Origin: Clostridium pasteurianum
GTDB lineage: Bacteria; Bacillota; Clostridia; Clostridiales; Clostridiaceae
Direction: 5' to 3'
Assembly: GCF_001705235.1 (NCBI RefSeq)
Contig: NZ_MCGV01000002.1
Span: 124,001 to 188,000, forward strand
DNA: 64,000 nucleotides
Below the pieces are notes generated by a model. The model had not been told where the DNA came from, did not search any database, and saw nothing but the letters and a program-made list of their open reading frames with translations. Made by a program: the position numbers and the translations under genes. Shown one piece after another: positions 16,576 through 27,051 of this stretch. Position 1 is the stretch's first letter. Each line of letters opens with the position of its first letter.

Positions 16576-18600
16576 ATGTCAATAAAGAAAAAATTATCAA
16601 TTACCATTTTAGGTTTAGTGGCTTTCGCAATTATTTTGGTAAGTTCAGTTATATGTATAAATGAAATTAACACAATAAACGAGCAAAGCAAGGGCGAAAT
16701 GGCATCAGTATCAAGACAATGTGTAGATAATATTTTATCTGTAGTCGATAAAGAAAAATCATTAACCTCCTTAATTGCATCAACAAATTCAGTAGCAGAT
16801 TTAATTGAAAAAAATCCAAATGGACAGATATCACCTCAAGTTGATGCAAATAATAAATGGTTACAGGGCTTCGTGAAAAATTCGGGTGACTTATTACATA
16901 CGTGCATTTTAGACGGAAATCTTAAAGACATATCCGATAGTGATACTTCATTTATTGGAAAAAACTGTGGAGATAATGCTTATATAAAAAAAGCTCTTTC
17001 TGGAAAAACTGTTGTAAGTGGAATAATAAATTCTAACAAATCAAAAAAACCAGTAGTGATATTTGCAAGTCCTATAATTAAAAACGGAAAAGTTATAGGT
17101 GTTGCTGCATCATCATTTGAGGGGGTTAGCTTCTCTAAATACTTAAAAGACGTTAAAACCAATAGTTCACCTTCAAGTTACGTATATATGGTAGATAGCA
17201 ATGAAAATATATTATACAATAAAAAAAGAGCTACAGATATTGGGAAAGTTATAGGCAAAGGAAAAATGAAAGATATAGTAGCTAAATTAGCTAATGGAGA
17301 AGCTCCTACAAAAGATTACTTGCAATATACAGACGCTTATGCCACTAAAGTTGTATATTATTATCAAATTCCTAATTTAAAATGGACTTTAGTTTTTGTA
17401 TCATTGAAATCAGAAATGTTATCCTCTGTCATGAGATCAATATACATGTCAGTAGTTCTTTCAATTTTACTTATGGCAGCAGCCTGTGTTATTGGAATGA
17501 TAATTTCAAAGAGAATTGCTAATCCAATAATAGATATATCAACCTTAGCTGATGATACATCAAAATTGAATTTAATAGAAAATAGGAAATATGCCAAGTA
17601 TGCTGACTCAAAAGATGAAATAGGTACTATTTACAATTCTGTGGCCCAAATTAGAATTACCTTCAGAAAACTTGTAAAGCAGCTCGTAGAAGTTTCAGCT
17701 AACATAAATAATAATGCTGACTCAGTAAAACAAATGACAAAAGAACTTAAATCCTATGCTGATGACACATCAAAAGAAACAGAAAGTTTATCCGCTGGCA
17801 TGGAAGAAAATTCAGCAACTGTAGAAGAAATATCAGCTTCTACTGGTGAAGTAAGTACATCTGTTTCGTCTATATCAGCAAAAGCAAGTGAAGGAACAAA
17901 TTTAACAACTAATATAACTAATATGTCAATAAAACTAAAGGATTCTTCTGTAAACTCAAAGAAATCAGCTGATGATATATATGTAAAAGTTAAATCCGAA
18001 CTCCAAAATGCCATTAAAAGTTCTGAGGCTGTAAAGGAAATAGATAGTTTGGCTAATTCAATTCTACAGATAACTGAACAAACCAATTTGCTTTCACTAA
18101 ATGCGGCAATAGAAGCTGCCAGAGCAGGTGAAGCTGGAAAGGGTTTTGCTGTTGTTGCCAATGAAGTCAAATCCTTAGCTGAACAGTCAAGTGACATGGC
18201 AAATAAAATCCAAAGAGTAGTCAAAGATGTAAAGTCATCTGTTAAATCTTTAAGCGGCGAATCAAATAAATTACTAAAATTTGTAGACGAAAATGTATAT
18301 GGTGATTATGATAATTTTATAAATTCTGCTGAAAAATACAGCCAGAATGCTGAAAAAACAAATAGCCTAATGAATGAATTCAGTGCAACCTCAAAAGAAT
18401 TAAATTCATCTATAGAAAGTATTTCTGAGGCCATATCACAAATTGCAGTAGTAGTAAATAACGGTGCAGGTGAAGTTGGAAATATAGCAGAAAAATCACT
18501 TAATATTGTAGAAAAGGTTAAACTTATTGAAAATAACGTAGAACAAAATAAACAAAATGCTGAAAAACTTCAAAGCGTAGTAAGCAAGTTTAAAATCTGA
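16576..18600 (+). CDS. methyl-accepting chemotaxis protein with extracellular Cache domain
   Basis: 674-residue membrane chemoreceptor. TM1 about 10-30, an extracellular dCache-type sensor (about 35-285; includes [15 protein letters not shown] and [15 protein letters not shown]), TM2 about 289-312, HAMP (about 313-370), and a long cytoplasmic coiled coil with the signalling tip [19 protein letters not shown] and [15 protein letters not shown]. Ligand unknown. AGGAGAG precedes ATG 16576. It follows the sugar operon but has its own terminator-separated transcript. Confidence 0.92.
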   Translation: MSIKKKLSITILGLVAFAIILVSSVICINEINTINEQSKGEMASVSRQCVDNILSVVDKEKSLTSLIASTNSVADLIEKNPNGQISPQVDANNKWLQGFVKNSGDLLHTCILDGNLKDISDSDTSFIGKNCGDNAYIKKALSGKTVVSGIINSNKSKKPVVIFASPIIKNGKVIGVAASSFEGVSFSKYLKDVKTNSSPSSYVYMVDSNENILYNKKRATDIGKVIGKGKMKDIVAKLANGEAPTKDYLQYTDAYATKVVYYYQIPNLKWTLVFVSLKSEMLSSVMRSIYMSVVLSILLMAAACVIGMIISKRIANPIIDISTLADDTSKLNLIENRKYAKYADSKDEIGTIYNSVAQIRITFRKLVKQLVEVSANINNNADSVKQMTKELKSYADDTSKETESLSAGMEENSATVEEISASTGEVSTSVSSISAKASEGTNLTTNITNMSIKLKDSSVNSKKSADDIYVKVKSELQNAIKSSEAVKEIDSLANSILQITEQTNLLSLNAAIEAARAGEAGKGFAVVANEVKSLAEQSSDMANKIQRVVKDVKSSVKSLSGESNKLLKFVDENVYGDYDNFINSAEKYSQNAEKTNSLMNEFSATSKELNSSIESISEAISQIAVVVNNGAGEVGNIAEKSLNIVEKVKLIENNVEQNKQNAEKLQSVVSKFKI

Positions 18601-18613
18601 GATAAAGGCTTAT

Positions 18614-18729
18614 ATAAGACTTGCTCCAAATAATGAAAAGACTTAGAAATTTTAATTTGTCTGAGCTTCTTTTCAGCGAGTTATTAAAATTTCTTAGTAT
18701 TTTCATTATTTGGAGCTTAGTCTTATGAG
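18614..18729. repeat. long hairpin element, copy B
   Basis: AAGACT.GCTCCAAATAATG on the left pairs with its complement on the right through AGAAATTTTAAT; the loop TTTGTCTGAGCTTCTTTTC.AGCGAGTT is the family loop. It fills the 135-base space between two convergent genes (stops at 18600 and 18736) and could terminate both. Right-flanking bases to about 18760 match the outer arm of copy D. Confidence 0.85.
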
Positions 18730-18735
18730 ATTTAT

Positions 18736-19722
18736 TTAATGTTTTAAAATACTGTTACTTTGTTTTTCATCCTCAGCCAGTAATTTCTTTTCAATTATAT
18801 ACATAGGCCTTGCCTTAACCTCTTTATATATTTTCCCTATGTACTCACCAATAACACCCAGGCATAATAACTGTACACCTCCAAGCATCCATATGGAACA
18901 TACAATGCTCGTCCATCCAACGACCGTGTGACCAGTTAACTTCTCAATAATTGAATATATTAAAAATATCAAACTAAATGTAAATATTATTCCACCAAGA
19001 ACACCTATAAACCTAATTGGCTTTACACTAAAAGAAGTAATACCGTCTACTGCAAAACTAAGCATCTTTTTCAGTGGATACTTAGATTCACCTGCAAATC
19101 TTTCATTTCTTTCATACTCTACAATTGAAGATTTAAATCCAATTAAAGGTACAATTCCTCTTAAAAAAAGATTTACCTCTTTAAAATTTTCTAAAGCGTA
19201 TAAAGCTCTTTTGCTCATAAGCCTATAGTCTGCATGATTAAATACAATATCCACTCCTAAAGCTTTCATTAATTTATAAAAACCTTCTGCTGTAAATTTC
19301 TTAAAAAATGTATCCTTTTTTCTGCTGGATCTTACGCCATAAACAATATCGCTGCCTTTATAATATTCTGCAACAAATTTATCAATAACATTTATATCAT
19401 CCTGAAGATCTGCATCCATGGATATAATAATGTCAGCATGTTCTTTGGCTTCCATAAGTCCTGCTAGAAGTGCATTTTGATGTCCCCTATTCCTTGAGAG
19501 CTTAAGTCCAAGAAATAGATCGTCTTGTTCATGAAATTCTTCTATCATATTCCACGTATTGTCTTTAGAGCCATCATTTACGAACATTACTTTACTTTTA
19601 TCTGAAATCAAGCTATTTTCTATTATTGTCGTCATTTTCTCTTTTAATCGTTTCGCAGTTTCATTAAGTACGCTTTCTTCATTATAGCAAGGAATTACGA
19701 GATATAAAATACTACTATTCAA
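18736..19722 (-). CDS. CsbB/GtrB-like polyprenyl-phosphate glycosyltransferase (GT2)
   Basis: 328-residue GT2 enzyme: VIPCYNEES at the N-terminus, FVNDGSKDNTW, the catalytic MDADLQDD (DxD), and two C-terminal membrane segments (about 230-255 and 265-288). This is the DPM1/GtrB/CsbB architecture that charges undecaprenyl phosphate with a sugar at the inner face of the membrane. TTG at 19722 is chosen because AAGGGG precedes it; an in-frame TTG at 19740 overlaps that site. Two YfhO genes lie upstream in the same operon; in Bacillus the CsbB-YfhO pair glycosylates lipoteichoic acid, which is the likely role here. Confidence 0.88.
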   Translation of the reverse strand: MNSSILYLVIPCYNEESVLNETAKRLKEKMTTIIENSLISDKSKVMFVNDGSKDNTWNMIEEFHEQDDLFLGLKLSRNRGHQNALLAGLMEAKEHADIIISMDADLQDDINVIDKFVAEYYKGSDIVYGVRSSRKKDTFFKKFTAEGFYKLMKALGVDIVFNHADYRLMSKRALYALENFKEVNLFLRGIVPLIGFKSSIVEYERNERFAGESKYPLKKMLSFAVDGITSFSVKPIRFIGVLGGIIFTFSLIFLIYSIIEKLTGHTVVGWTSIVCSIWMLGGVQLLCLGVIGEYIGKIYKEVKARPMYIIEKKLLAEDEKQSNSILKH

Positions 19723-19761
19723 TTGAGTTTCCCCTTTCAACTTTTAAATACAATTATATTT

Positions 19762-22095
19762 TTAAAAACTTTTCACTGCCTTTTTGAAAGCATAATAAAA
19801 TTTTAAAATACATGCATAGATTAAAAGAATTATTATACTCAAAAATGTTATTCTTTTACCAATTTTAAGACCTTTATTTGTATACATAAAATGTATAGTG
19901 TTGTTTCCGGCTTCACCCTTAACCGCCATGAGGCCAGAGTCAACTTTTTCAACATTTACCCATTTACCATTTACTTGTGCTGACCAATCTTCATCATAAG
20001 GCACTGAAAAGAAAACTAAATTACTTTTTTTCAGCTTAATCTTAGATGTAAATCCATCGCCATCTCTTTTAAAATAATAGCTGCTTTCTTTTTTTCTATC
20101 TTCTACATCTTTTTTATACTGAGATTTAGATACATTATTAAGATCGCTATCTGATATTCTTGACATACTACTTCCATATTGATTTGCCTGAGAATCATTA
20201 AGTACCAAAGCTTTAAGTACTTCTAGATGCCTTATATTAGGATTTGTTTTGTTATAATCTTCTTGAGTAATATATTTATCAAAAGTATATCCAAACGGTA
20301 TAAAATCATTATTTTTATATATATAATAATATGGTGTCTCCTCATATAAGCTAACATCTGGCAGCTTCATTTTGCCAAAGTATCTGAGCATTTTTAATTT
20401 AGAATAGCCTTTAGTTACAGCCGTATACTTAACAGATAAAAATGGCCTCAAACCATAATATTTATATGGTGGTTGCGTCATAACAAGTCTAGGTACATTT
20501 ACTGAAGAATAGAAATCAAAAAGAGAACCACTTATAGTACTATTAAAAGACTGAATTGAAGGTACATTCCACATTAAATTTATATTTAAGTAACAAGCTA
20601 AATTATCTATTCTATAATCATAAGTCTTTGGTAGTTTTACTTTTTTACTAGATAACTCATAAATATTATTATAACGCTTTGGTGAAGGATACAATTTTTC
20701 ATTTCCGTGAATATTATACATACCAGTAATAGCTGCAAAAATGATAACCAATATAATTGACACTTTAGAAATATCCTTATGTGTACTTTTTAATTTTAGT
20801 AAAACAAAAGTTATTAAAAATCCCGTAATGGCAAGAGCTATATAAAACGCAAATTGCTTCCTATTGTATACAATTGTAATTTCCTTATAAAATCGTGCAT
20901 AAAACGTCATGCCCGTGAATATTAACCATAACATTATGGTAGACACAAGTCCCTTTTTATAATCCACATGTCTTTCATCTAAAGCCTTTACAGAAGCTAA
21001 TGCCATTAACATCACAAACATATAGAACCATCTGCTATAATACGTTGGATTAAACGCCGTAAAAGCTGTATTTAAAACAGGTACTAATGCAAAAATTGTA
21101 CAAACATATAAAGCTATAGAAAGCCAGCTCTTTTTATTATGCCATATATATGCAAATACCAGTATCAACCCAAAAACAGGTATAAAAGCTTCTGTAGAAT
21201 TAAAATTTGCTTGCATAAAAGTTGCCTTAGAAGATGCTATTTCAGCAGGCATTAATACAGCCTTTATTATATTCAAATAATCTATAACACCTGAATATAG
21301 TATAGCATGTATCCCCTTTAAAATACCATGAACTCTAGGATTTTTTAAGGTAAACATAATAGAAGGAATAAATAGAGTGCAGCTTATCCCTACACCTAGA
21401 ATACCTTCAAAAATAAGTAATAAAAACTTTTTTAAATTCATTCTACTTCTGAACTTAACCTCAAAAAGTCTACAAAAGAAATATATAATTAGAAAAACTA
21501 CTTCTCCTATAAAAAAGAAAAAATTTGTTAATGCACTTAAAGCTACTACTAAAGCAAAAATAACCTTTCTATCATTTATAACAAATTCTTCTAATGCTAT
21601 AAGTAACAGTGGAAATAAAGCCGTGACATCATTAAAATGGTTAAACATCATGTTTATTATTTGAAAGCCAGAGAAAGCGTAAAGAAGTCCCCCTAAAATT
21701 GCATAATTTTTATTTTTAACAAATCTTTTCATAAAAGCAAAAGCTGTTAAAACTGCAACTGCAAATTTTAAAATTAAAAGGGGTCCTATTAAATATGGAA
21801 AAGAATACGCAGGAAATAACATTGAAATCCAAAAAAACACACTTCCAAGAGTATAAAAGCTATATGAGCCTATAAAACTACTGCCTAAATCATTATTCCA
21901 GTTCCATCCTATATTTCCGCTCTTTATTGACAAATTTGATTGAATATTAAAAGGTATCTGCTGTAAATTAAAATCATCTACTATATGAAGTATCCCATGT
22001 CCACATATTATAAACGGAATTATAATTATTGAAGCAGTTAAGATTCCTAAAATAAATGCTTTCACGTAATAATTTTTTAAATTTAACTTAGTCAT
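19762..22095 (-). CDS. yfhO: YfhO-family membrane glycosyltransferase, second copy
   Basis: 777-residue GT-C-type protein with about 12 membrane segments, large external loops (residues about 470-730) and a C-terminal NTIHFMYTNKG..IGK segment before the last helix. YfhO proteins transfer a sugar from a lipid carrier to lipoteichoic acid outside the cell. Start ATG 22095 overlaps the stop of the first copy by one base (TAATG), so translation is coupled; GGAGGGC precedes it. It is highly similar to the upstream copy along its whole length. Confidence 0.87.
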   Translation of the reverse strand: MTKLNLKNYYVKAFILGILTASIIIIPFIICGHGILHIVDDFNLQQIPFNIQSNLSIKSGNIGWNWNNDLGSSFIGSYSFYTLGSVFFWISMLFPAYSFPYLIGPLLILKFAVAVLTAFAFMKRFVKNKNYAILGGLLYAFSGFQIINMMFNHFNDVTALFPLLLIALEEFVINDRKVIFALVVALSALTNFFFFIGEVVFLIIYFFCRLFEVKFRSRMNLKKFLLLIFEGILGVGISCTLFIPSIMFTLKNPRVHGILKGIHAILYSGVIDYLNIIKAVLMPAEIASSKATFMQANFNSTEAFIPVFGLILVFAYIWHNKKSWLSIALYVCTIFALVPVLNTAFTAFNPTYYSRWFYMFVMLMALASVKALDERHVDYKKGLVSTIMLWLIFTGMTFYARFYKEITIVYNRKQFAFYIALAITGFLITFVLLKLKSTHKDISKVSIILVIIFAAITGMYNIHGNEKLYPSPKRYNNIYELSSKKVKLPKTYDYRIDNLACYLNINLMWNVPSIQSFNSTISGSLFDFYSSVNVPRLVMTQPPYKYYGLRPFLSVKYTAVTKGYSKLKMLRYFGKMKLPDVSLYEETPYYYIYKNNDFIPFGYTFDKYITQEDYNKTNPNIRHLEVLKALVLNDSQANQYGSSMSRISDSDLNNVSKSQYKKDVEDRKKESSYYFKRDGDGFTSKIKLKKSNLVFFSVPYDEDWSAQVNGKWVNVEKVDSGLMAVKGEAGNNTIHFMYTNKGLKIGKRITFLSIIILLIYACILKFYYAFKKAVKSF

Positions 22096-24446
22096 TAATG
22101 CTTGCCCTCCAAAATAGTACTGGTCACTACCTTTTTTCGAGCATAATAAAATTTTAAAATACATGCATAAATTAAAAGAATTATTATACTAAAAAATGTT
22201 ATCTTTTTACCAATTTTAAAACCTTTATTTGTATACATAAAATGTATAGTGTTGTTTCCAGCTTCACCCTTAACGGCCATAAGTCCAGAATCAACTTTTT
22301 CGATATTTACCCATTTACCATTCACCTGTGCTGACCAATCTTCATCATAAGGCACTGAAAAGAAAACTAAATTACTCTTTTTAAGCTTAATCTTAGATGT
22401 AAATCCACCATTATCTCTTTTAAAATAGTAACTACTTTCTCTTTTTCTATCTGCTACATCCTTTTTATACTGATCTTTAGATGTATTATTAAGATCGCTA
22501 TCTGTTATTTTTGACATGTTACTTCCATATTCCTTTATCTGACTATCATTAAGTACTAACGCTTTAAGTACTTCTAGGTGCCTTGTATCAGGATTTGTTT
22601 TGTTATAATCTTCTTGAGTAACATATTTATCAAAAGTATATCCAAATGGTATGAAATCATTATTTTCATATATATAATAAGTTGGTGTCTCTTCATATAG
22701 AGTAACATCTGGAAGATTCATTTTTCCAAAATCATCAATTCTATTTAATTTAGGATAACCCTTAGTTACAGGTATATACTTCACAGATAAAAACGGTCTC
22801 AAGCCATAATATTCATATGGTGGTTGAGTTTGAATATATCTAGATACATTTACAGAAGAACAGAAGTCAAAAATACACCCATCTACTGTACTGTTAAAAG
22901 AATCAATTGCAGACACATTCCATATTAAATTTATATTTCTATAACAAGCTAAATCATCTATTCTATAATCATTTGATTTTGGCAACTTTACATTTTTCTT
23001 TGATAATTCATAAATATTATTATAAAGCCCCGGTGAAGGATATAACTTTTCATTTCCGTGAATGTTATACGTACCAGTAATGACAGCAAAAATCATAACC
23101 AACATAATTGATACTTTAGAAATATCTTTATGCCTACTTCTTAACTTCAATAAAACAAGCGTTATTAAAAATGCAAAAAAAGCAATTACTATGTAAAAAG
23201 CAAGTTGCTTCCTATCGTATACAATTCTAATTTTCTTATAAAATCTTGCATAAAATATCATGCCTATAAATATTAGCCACAATACTATTGTATACAAAAT
23301 CCCCTTTTTATAAACCACATTTCTTTTATCTAAAGCCTTTACAGAAGCTAATGCCATTAACAACACAAACATATAAAACCATCTACTATAATATAGTGGA
23401 TTAAACGCAGTAAAAGCTGTATTTAAAATAGGTACTAATGCAAAAATTGTACAAACATATAAAGCTATAGAAAGCCAGCTCTTTTTATTATTCCATATAT
23501 ATGTAAATACCAGTATCAAACCAAAAACAGGTATGAAAGCTTCTGTAGAATTAAAATTTGAACAACTAAATACAGATCTAGAAGATGCTATATCAGCCGG
23601 CATTAATACAGCCTTTATTATATTTAAATAATGGATTAAGTCTGGATATAATAAAGCATCTATTCCCTTTAAAATACCATGAACTCTAGGATTTTTTAAA
23701 GTAAAAATAATAGAAGGAATAAACAAAATGCAGCTCATTCCTACACCTATAATACCTTCAAAAATAATCAATAAAAACTTTTTTAAATTCATTTTGCTTC
23801 TGAACTTAACCTCAAAAAGTCTGCAAAAGAAATATATAATTAAAAAAACTACTTCTCCTATAAAAAAGAAAAAATTTGTTAATGCACTTAAAGCTACTAC
23901 GAAAGCAAAAACAACCTTTCTATCATTCATAACAAGTTCTTCTAATGCTATAAGCAGCAGTGGAAATAAAGCCGTAACATCATTAAAATGGTTAAACATC
24001 ATGTTTATTATTTGAAAACCAGAGAAGGCGTAAAGAAGTCCCCCTAAAATTGCATAATTTTTATTTCTAACAAATCTTTTCATAAAAGCAAAAGCTGTTA
24101 AAACTGTAACTGCAAATTTTAAAATTAAAAGGGGTCCTATTAAATATGGAAAAGAATACGCAGGAAATAACATTGAAATCCAAAAAAATACACTTCCAAG
24201 AGTATAGAAACTATATGAGCCTATAAAACTACTGCCTAAATCATTATTCCAGTTCCATCCGGTATTTCCACTCTTTATTGACAAATTTGATTGGATATTA
24301 AAAGGTATCTGCTGTAAATTGAAATCGTCTACTATATGTAATATTCCATGTCCATATATTATGAATGGAATTATAATTATCGAAGCAGTTAAGATTCCTA
24401 AAATAAATGCTTTCACATAATAATTTTTTAAATTTAACTTAGTCAT
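22095..24446 (-). CDS. yfhO: YfhO-family membrane glycosyltransferase, first copy
   Basis: 783-residue paralogue of the next gene, beginning identically (MTKLNLKNYYVKAFILG) and differing mainly in the external domain (residues 500-560, where the acceptor-facing loop would be) and in a short C-terminal extension (TSTILEGKH). Arrangement YfhO-YfhO-CsbB-like on the minus strand suggests one lipid-linked sugar donor and two transferases with different acceptors or positions. GGAGGACAAGC precedes the start. Confidence 0.87.
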   Translation of the reverse strand: MTKLNLKNYYVKAFILGILTASIIIIPFIIYGHGILHIVDDFNLQQIPFNIQSNLSIKSGNTGWNWNNDLGSSFIGSYSFYTLGSVFFWISMLFPAYSFPYLIGPLLILKFAVTVLTAFAFMKRFVRNKNYAILGGLLYAFSGFQIINMMFNHFNDVTALFPLLLIALEELVMNDRKVVFAFVVALSALTNFFFFIGEVVFLIIYFFCRLFEVKFRSKMNLKKFLLIIFEGIIGVGMSCILFIPSIIFTLKNPRVHGILKGIDALLYPDLIHYLNIIKAVLMPADIASSRSVFSCSNFNSTEAFIPVFGLILVFTYIWNNKKSWLSIALYVCTIFALVPILNTAFTAFNPLYYSRWFYMFVLLMALASVKALDKRNVVYKKGILYTIVLWLIFIGMIFYARFYKKIRIVYDRKQLAFYIVIAFFAFLITLVLLKLRSRHKDISKVSIMLVMIFAVITGTYNIHGNEKLYPSPGLYNNIYELSKKNVKLPKSNDYRIDDLACYRNINLIWNVSAIDSFNSTVDGCIFDFCSSVNVSRYIQTQPPYEYYGLRPFLSVKYIPVTKGYPKLNRIDDFGKMNLPDVTLYEETPTYYIYENNDFIPFGYTFDKYVTQEDYNKTNPDTRHLEVLKALVLNDSQIKEYGSNMSKITDSDLNNTSKDQYKKDVADRKRESSYYFKRDNGGFTSKIKLKKSNLVFFSVPYDEDWSAQVNGKWVNIEKVDSGLMAVKGEAGNNTIHFMYTNKGFKIGKKITFFSIIILLIYACILKFYYARKKVVTSTILEGKH

Positions 24447-24666
24447 TCATGCTTGTCCTCCAAAATAATAATAGTATATAGATTATTATTATATCCCATT
24501 CATTCTTCTATGTAAATTAAATAAATCTAACCTATAATATTTCTTTAAACCAATCAAATCCAAAATATTATACACTTATAATAATATAATTTCAAAATTC
24601 ATATCAAAAGTTAAAAAACTTACACAACTTTATTCTATATAATACTAAGTGTAAATAATAATACTT

Positions 24667-24703
24667 AGGGTTAGTACTAGCTATAATACTAAGTACTAAC
24701 CCT
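24667..24703. repeat. AGGGTTA palindrome, copy 2
   Basis: AGGGTTAGTACT (24667-24678) and AGTACTAACCCT (24692-24703) form a perfect 12-base inverted repeat. It lies in the 319-base gap between the alpha-amylase stop and the YfhO operon. No T-run follows on the minus strand, so it is not a standard terminator. Confidence 0.65.
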
Positions 24704-24765
24704 AATATATAATTAAGAGGTTTTAAAAAGCTTTATATAAAAGTAATGTTAATTTTAAATCTTTT

Positions 24766-26481
24766 CTATCTTACTTGCAGATTCCAGTTGCTACTATTAT
24801 TATTATCCCAAAGCTTTCCATTTGTAAGGCACATATTTAATTTATCCAATGCTTCAGATGTAACCACTATAGTTGCCTGCCATTTATTATATCCTATTGA
24901 TTTCATTGTAGTATTAGTAATGCCTTTCCAACCATCATATCCCCAATGTAAAGTAACATTAGATGAACCTTGAAGGTTTCTTCCTGAAGCATCATAAGTA
25001 ATTGTGGCAGTGCTACCTGCTACTGGAGCTGTGGGATTACAAGTTACTACACTAGTATTATTGTTATTAAGATTGATGCTAGATAATACAATAACTGAAT
25101 TTCCGGGTAAATTTCCTGTTATCATTCCATTCGAAACGTTAAATGAAGCATTTGCTGTTCCTTGATTTCCATAATTACCGTTCGCTAAATTCGTAGCAGA
25201 GTTAATATAAGTATCTCCCCCTATATTAACAATAACAGTACCCTTATTTCCACGGTCTATTAACATTACTTGATTATTGTTTGCTACTCTTAAATATTCA
25301 CTCTGTCCAGTCATTGCATTATGAAACTTATTTACTATTTTAATATCATCATTTTTCCATAAATTATCTCCCTCAGCTCCTATGAAAGCTCCAGGTCTAT
25401 CAAAGAACATTGGTACAGATTTTGCTCTTCCCGCTATTATACCCCAGCCGAGTTTTACCTGATCATCGGAAAGCTTACTTTCACCATGCTCATAATTATC
25501 ATGAGTTTCAACAAAATCTACTACTTTAGATGGATCGAGTCCTCCCATATCCATAGTACTTACTTCTCCCAAATTATGATCATCATGTATAGCCTTTCTA
25601 AGATTCCAGCCATAAGAACTGGCAGTAACATCCATGAAGCTTTCATAAGCATCAATATTGCAGTTTGTATCCTGAAGCACTTCTCCACAAATATATTCGT
25701 TTGACTTATTGTGCAAGCTTCCTAAAACATTGTCCCAGTAATTACCCGACCATGGCTTATTAGCATCTAATCCTTTGTTAGTTTCAATATGCTTAGCAGA
25801 ATCAAAACGAAAACCACTAGCACCAGCATCTACACATTGATTTAGAAATCTAATTGCCCTCCTTTGAACCTCAGGACTTTGAGTATTTAAATCTGGTTCA
25901 CCTGTTCCACATTGAGTCATTTTCCATCTGTCAGTATAATCGCTAGGACTGCTACATTGTCCATTATGATGATAAAGAGCTTGATCTTTAAAATCAGGAT
26001 CTATATAATCATAAAGCTGATCTGCCTGCCCATTGTTTGCCATATGGTTCATTACAACATCAACTATTATGGATATACCATATTGTTTTGCCTCACTGCA
26101 AAGTGATTTGAAATCATCATAAGTTCCAAGCTGGGCATTACCTATAGCTTGATTTGTAGGCTGATATAAAATCCACCAATTATTTGCATCCTTAGTTCCA
26201 TTTTTTGTACCCTGAACAGGCGACACTTGAACAGTTTTAAAACCTGCTGCTTTAATATTAGGTAATTCACTCTTTATAGTATCAAAAGACCAATCAAAAG
26301 CTTGAAGTATAGTACCATCCTTTGTATTACTAGGTAAATTATTAATAGTATCAGCATATACTACTGATTTGTTTTTTAATAACATACCCTCATAAGAAGT
26401 TGGCAAAACAAAACCATAAGCAGCTAAAGTAACTCCAATTAAACTAGCCAATAATTTTTTTGATAAGCTTTTCCTTTCCAT
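24766..26481 (-). CDS. secreted alpha-amylase (GH13) with C-terminal starch-binding domain
   Basis: 571-residue secreted enzyme that cleaves internal alpha-1,4 bonds of starch. Signal peptide about 1-44 (LASLIGVTLAAYGFVLP core). GH13 motifs: DVVMNH (141-146), GFRFDSAKH with nucleophile Asp227, acid/base Glu267 in ICGEVLQD, and Asp328 in FVETHDNYEH. A linker near 470-480 leads to a CBM25/26-like starch-binding domain (VTLHWGYDGWKGITN ... SSNWNLQVR). AGAGGAGGA precedes ATG 26481. A sigma-A promoter and a cre site lie upstream, so glucose repression by CcpA is expected. Confidence 0.95.
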   Translation of the reverse strand: MERKSLSKKLLASLIGVTLAAYGFVLPTSYEGMLLKNKSVVYADTINNLPSNTKDGTILQAFDWSFDTIKSELPNIKAAGFKTVQVSPVQGTKNGTKDANNWWILYQPTNQAIGNAQLGTYDDFKSLCSEAKQYGISIIVDVVMNHMANNGQADQLYDYIDPDFKDQALYHHNGQCSSPSDYTDRWKMTQCGTGEPDLNTQSPEVQRRAIRFLNQCVDAGASGFRFDSAKHIETNKGLDANKPWSGNYWDNVLGSLHNKSNEYICGEVLQDTNCNIDAYESFMDVTASSYGWNLRKAIHDDHNLGEVSTMDMGGLDPSKVVDFVETHDNYEHGESKLSDDQVKLGWGIIAGRAKSVPMFFDRPGAFIGAEGDNLWKNDDIKIVNKFHNAMTGQSEYLRVANNNQVMLIDRGNKGTVIVNIGGDTYINSATNLANGNYGNQGTANASFNVSNGMITGNLPGNSVIVLSSINLNNNNTSVVTCNPTAPVAGSTATITYDASGRNLQGSSNVTLHWGYDGWKGITNTTMKSIGYNKWQATIVVTSEALDKLNMCLTNGKLWDNNNSSNWNLQVR

Positions 26482-26560
26482 AAAAATCCTCCTCTAATAA
26501 TTAAACGTTCACTCTAAATTTAAATTTTATCTTTTGTATTGTATACTCACTATTTGTTTA

Positions 26561-26574
26561 TGCAATCGTTTGCA
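26561..26574. promoter_or_regulatory. cre site (CcpA operator) of the alpha-amylase
   Basis: TGCAATCGTTTGCA fits the CcpA cre pattern and is palindromic apart from one base. It lies about 20 bases downstream of the -10 box on the minus strand, a repressing position. Confidence 0.75.
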
Positions 26575-26592
26575 CGATTATGAATTAATTGT

Positions 26593-26619
26593 ATTATATC
26601 ATATAACAAGTAAAAGCAA
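26593..26619 (-). promoter_or_regulatory. alpha-amylase promoter
   Basis: On the minus strand TTGCTT (26619-26614) is followed after 15 bases by TATAAT (26598-26593). The spacer is short but the -10 is perfect. The leader to ATG 26481 is about 105 bases. Confidence 0.5.
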
Positions 26620-26874
26620 TATATGTTACTTCGTGTAATTTATGTATATTACCAGTATAATTTAAAATACTTATGTTCTAAAACATATCGTGAAAAATCC
26701 TTAGAAAATAGCATATATTTAAATCTTATTTACAATTTTAAACTTAAACTCCTATTTTTACATTTATAATACTATCCTTTTTTGTAAATTTATTATTAGT
26801 TTTTTCGAATATAATAGTACACTTTAAAATTATTTTGCATATTAAATTTATATAAAATATAAGGAGGTGTTTTT

Positions 26875-27036
26875 ATGAATGGAAGTGATATAATCACACT
26901 GATTGGTAATGTTGGTTTTCCAATAGCCGTATCTATATACCTTTTAGTTAGAATAGAAGGAAAAATGGAAGCTCTTACAAATTCCATCAATAATCTTACA
27001 AACACCATTGTAAATTCAAACACCAAAAATAAATAA
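26875..27036 (+). CDS. YvrJ-family small membrane protein
   Basis: 53-residue protein: MNGSDIITLIGNVGFPIAVS, one membrane segment (about 7-25), then a short amphipathic helix with LVRIEGKMEALTNSI. YvrJ proteins are found beside sigma-70-like factors in Firmicutes; function unknown. AAGGAGGTG lies 5 bases before ATG 26875. The sigma-factor gene starts 15 bases after its stop. Confidence 0.85.
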   Translation: MNGSDIITLIGNVGFPIAVSIYLLVRIEGKMEALTNSINNLTNTIVNSNTKNK

Positions 27037-27051
27037 CTGGGAGGTTCTTAA

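Noticed and set aside
23728-24015. Two similar 95-codon plus-strand ORFs (also 21377-21664)
   Set aside because: Their similarity only reflects the duplicated YfhO genes on the opposite strand.
26796-27026. 76-codon minus-strand ORF
   Set aside because: Antisense to the YvrJ gene, which has a strong ribosome site and recognisable sequence.
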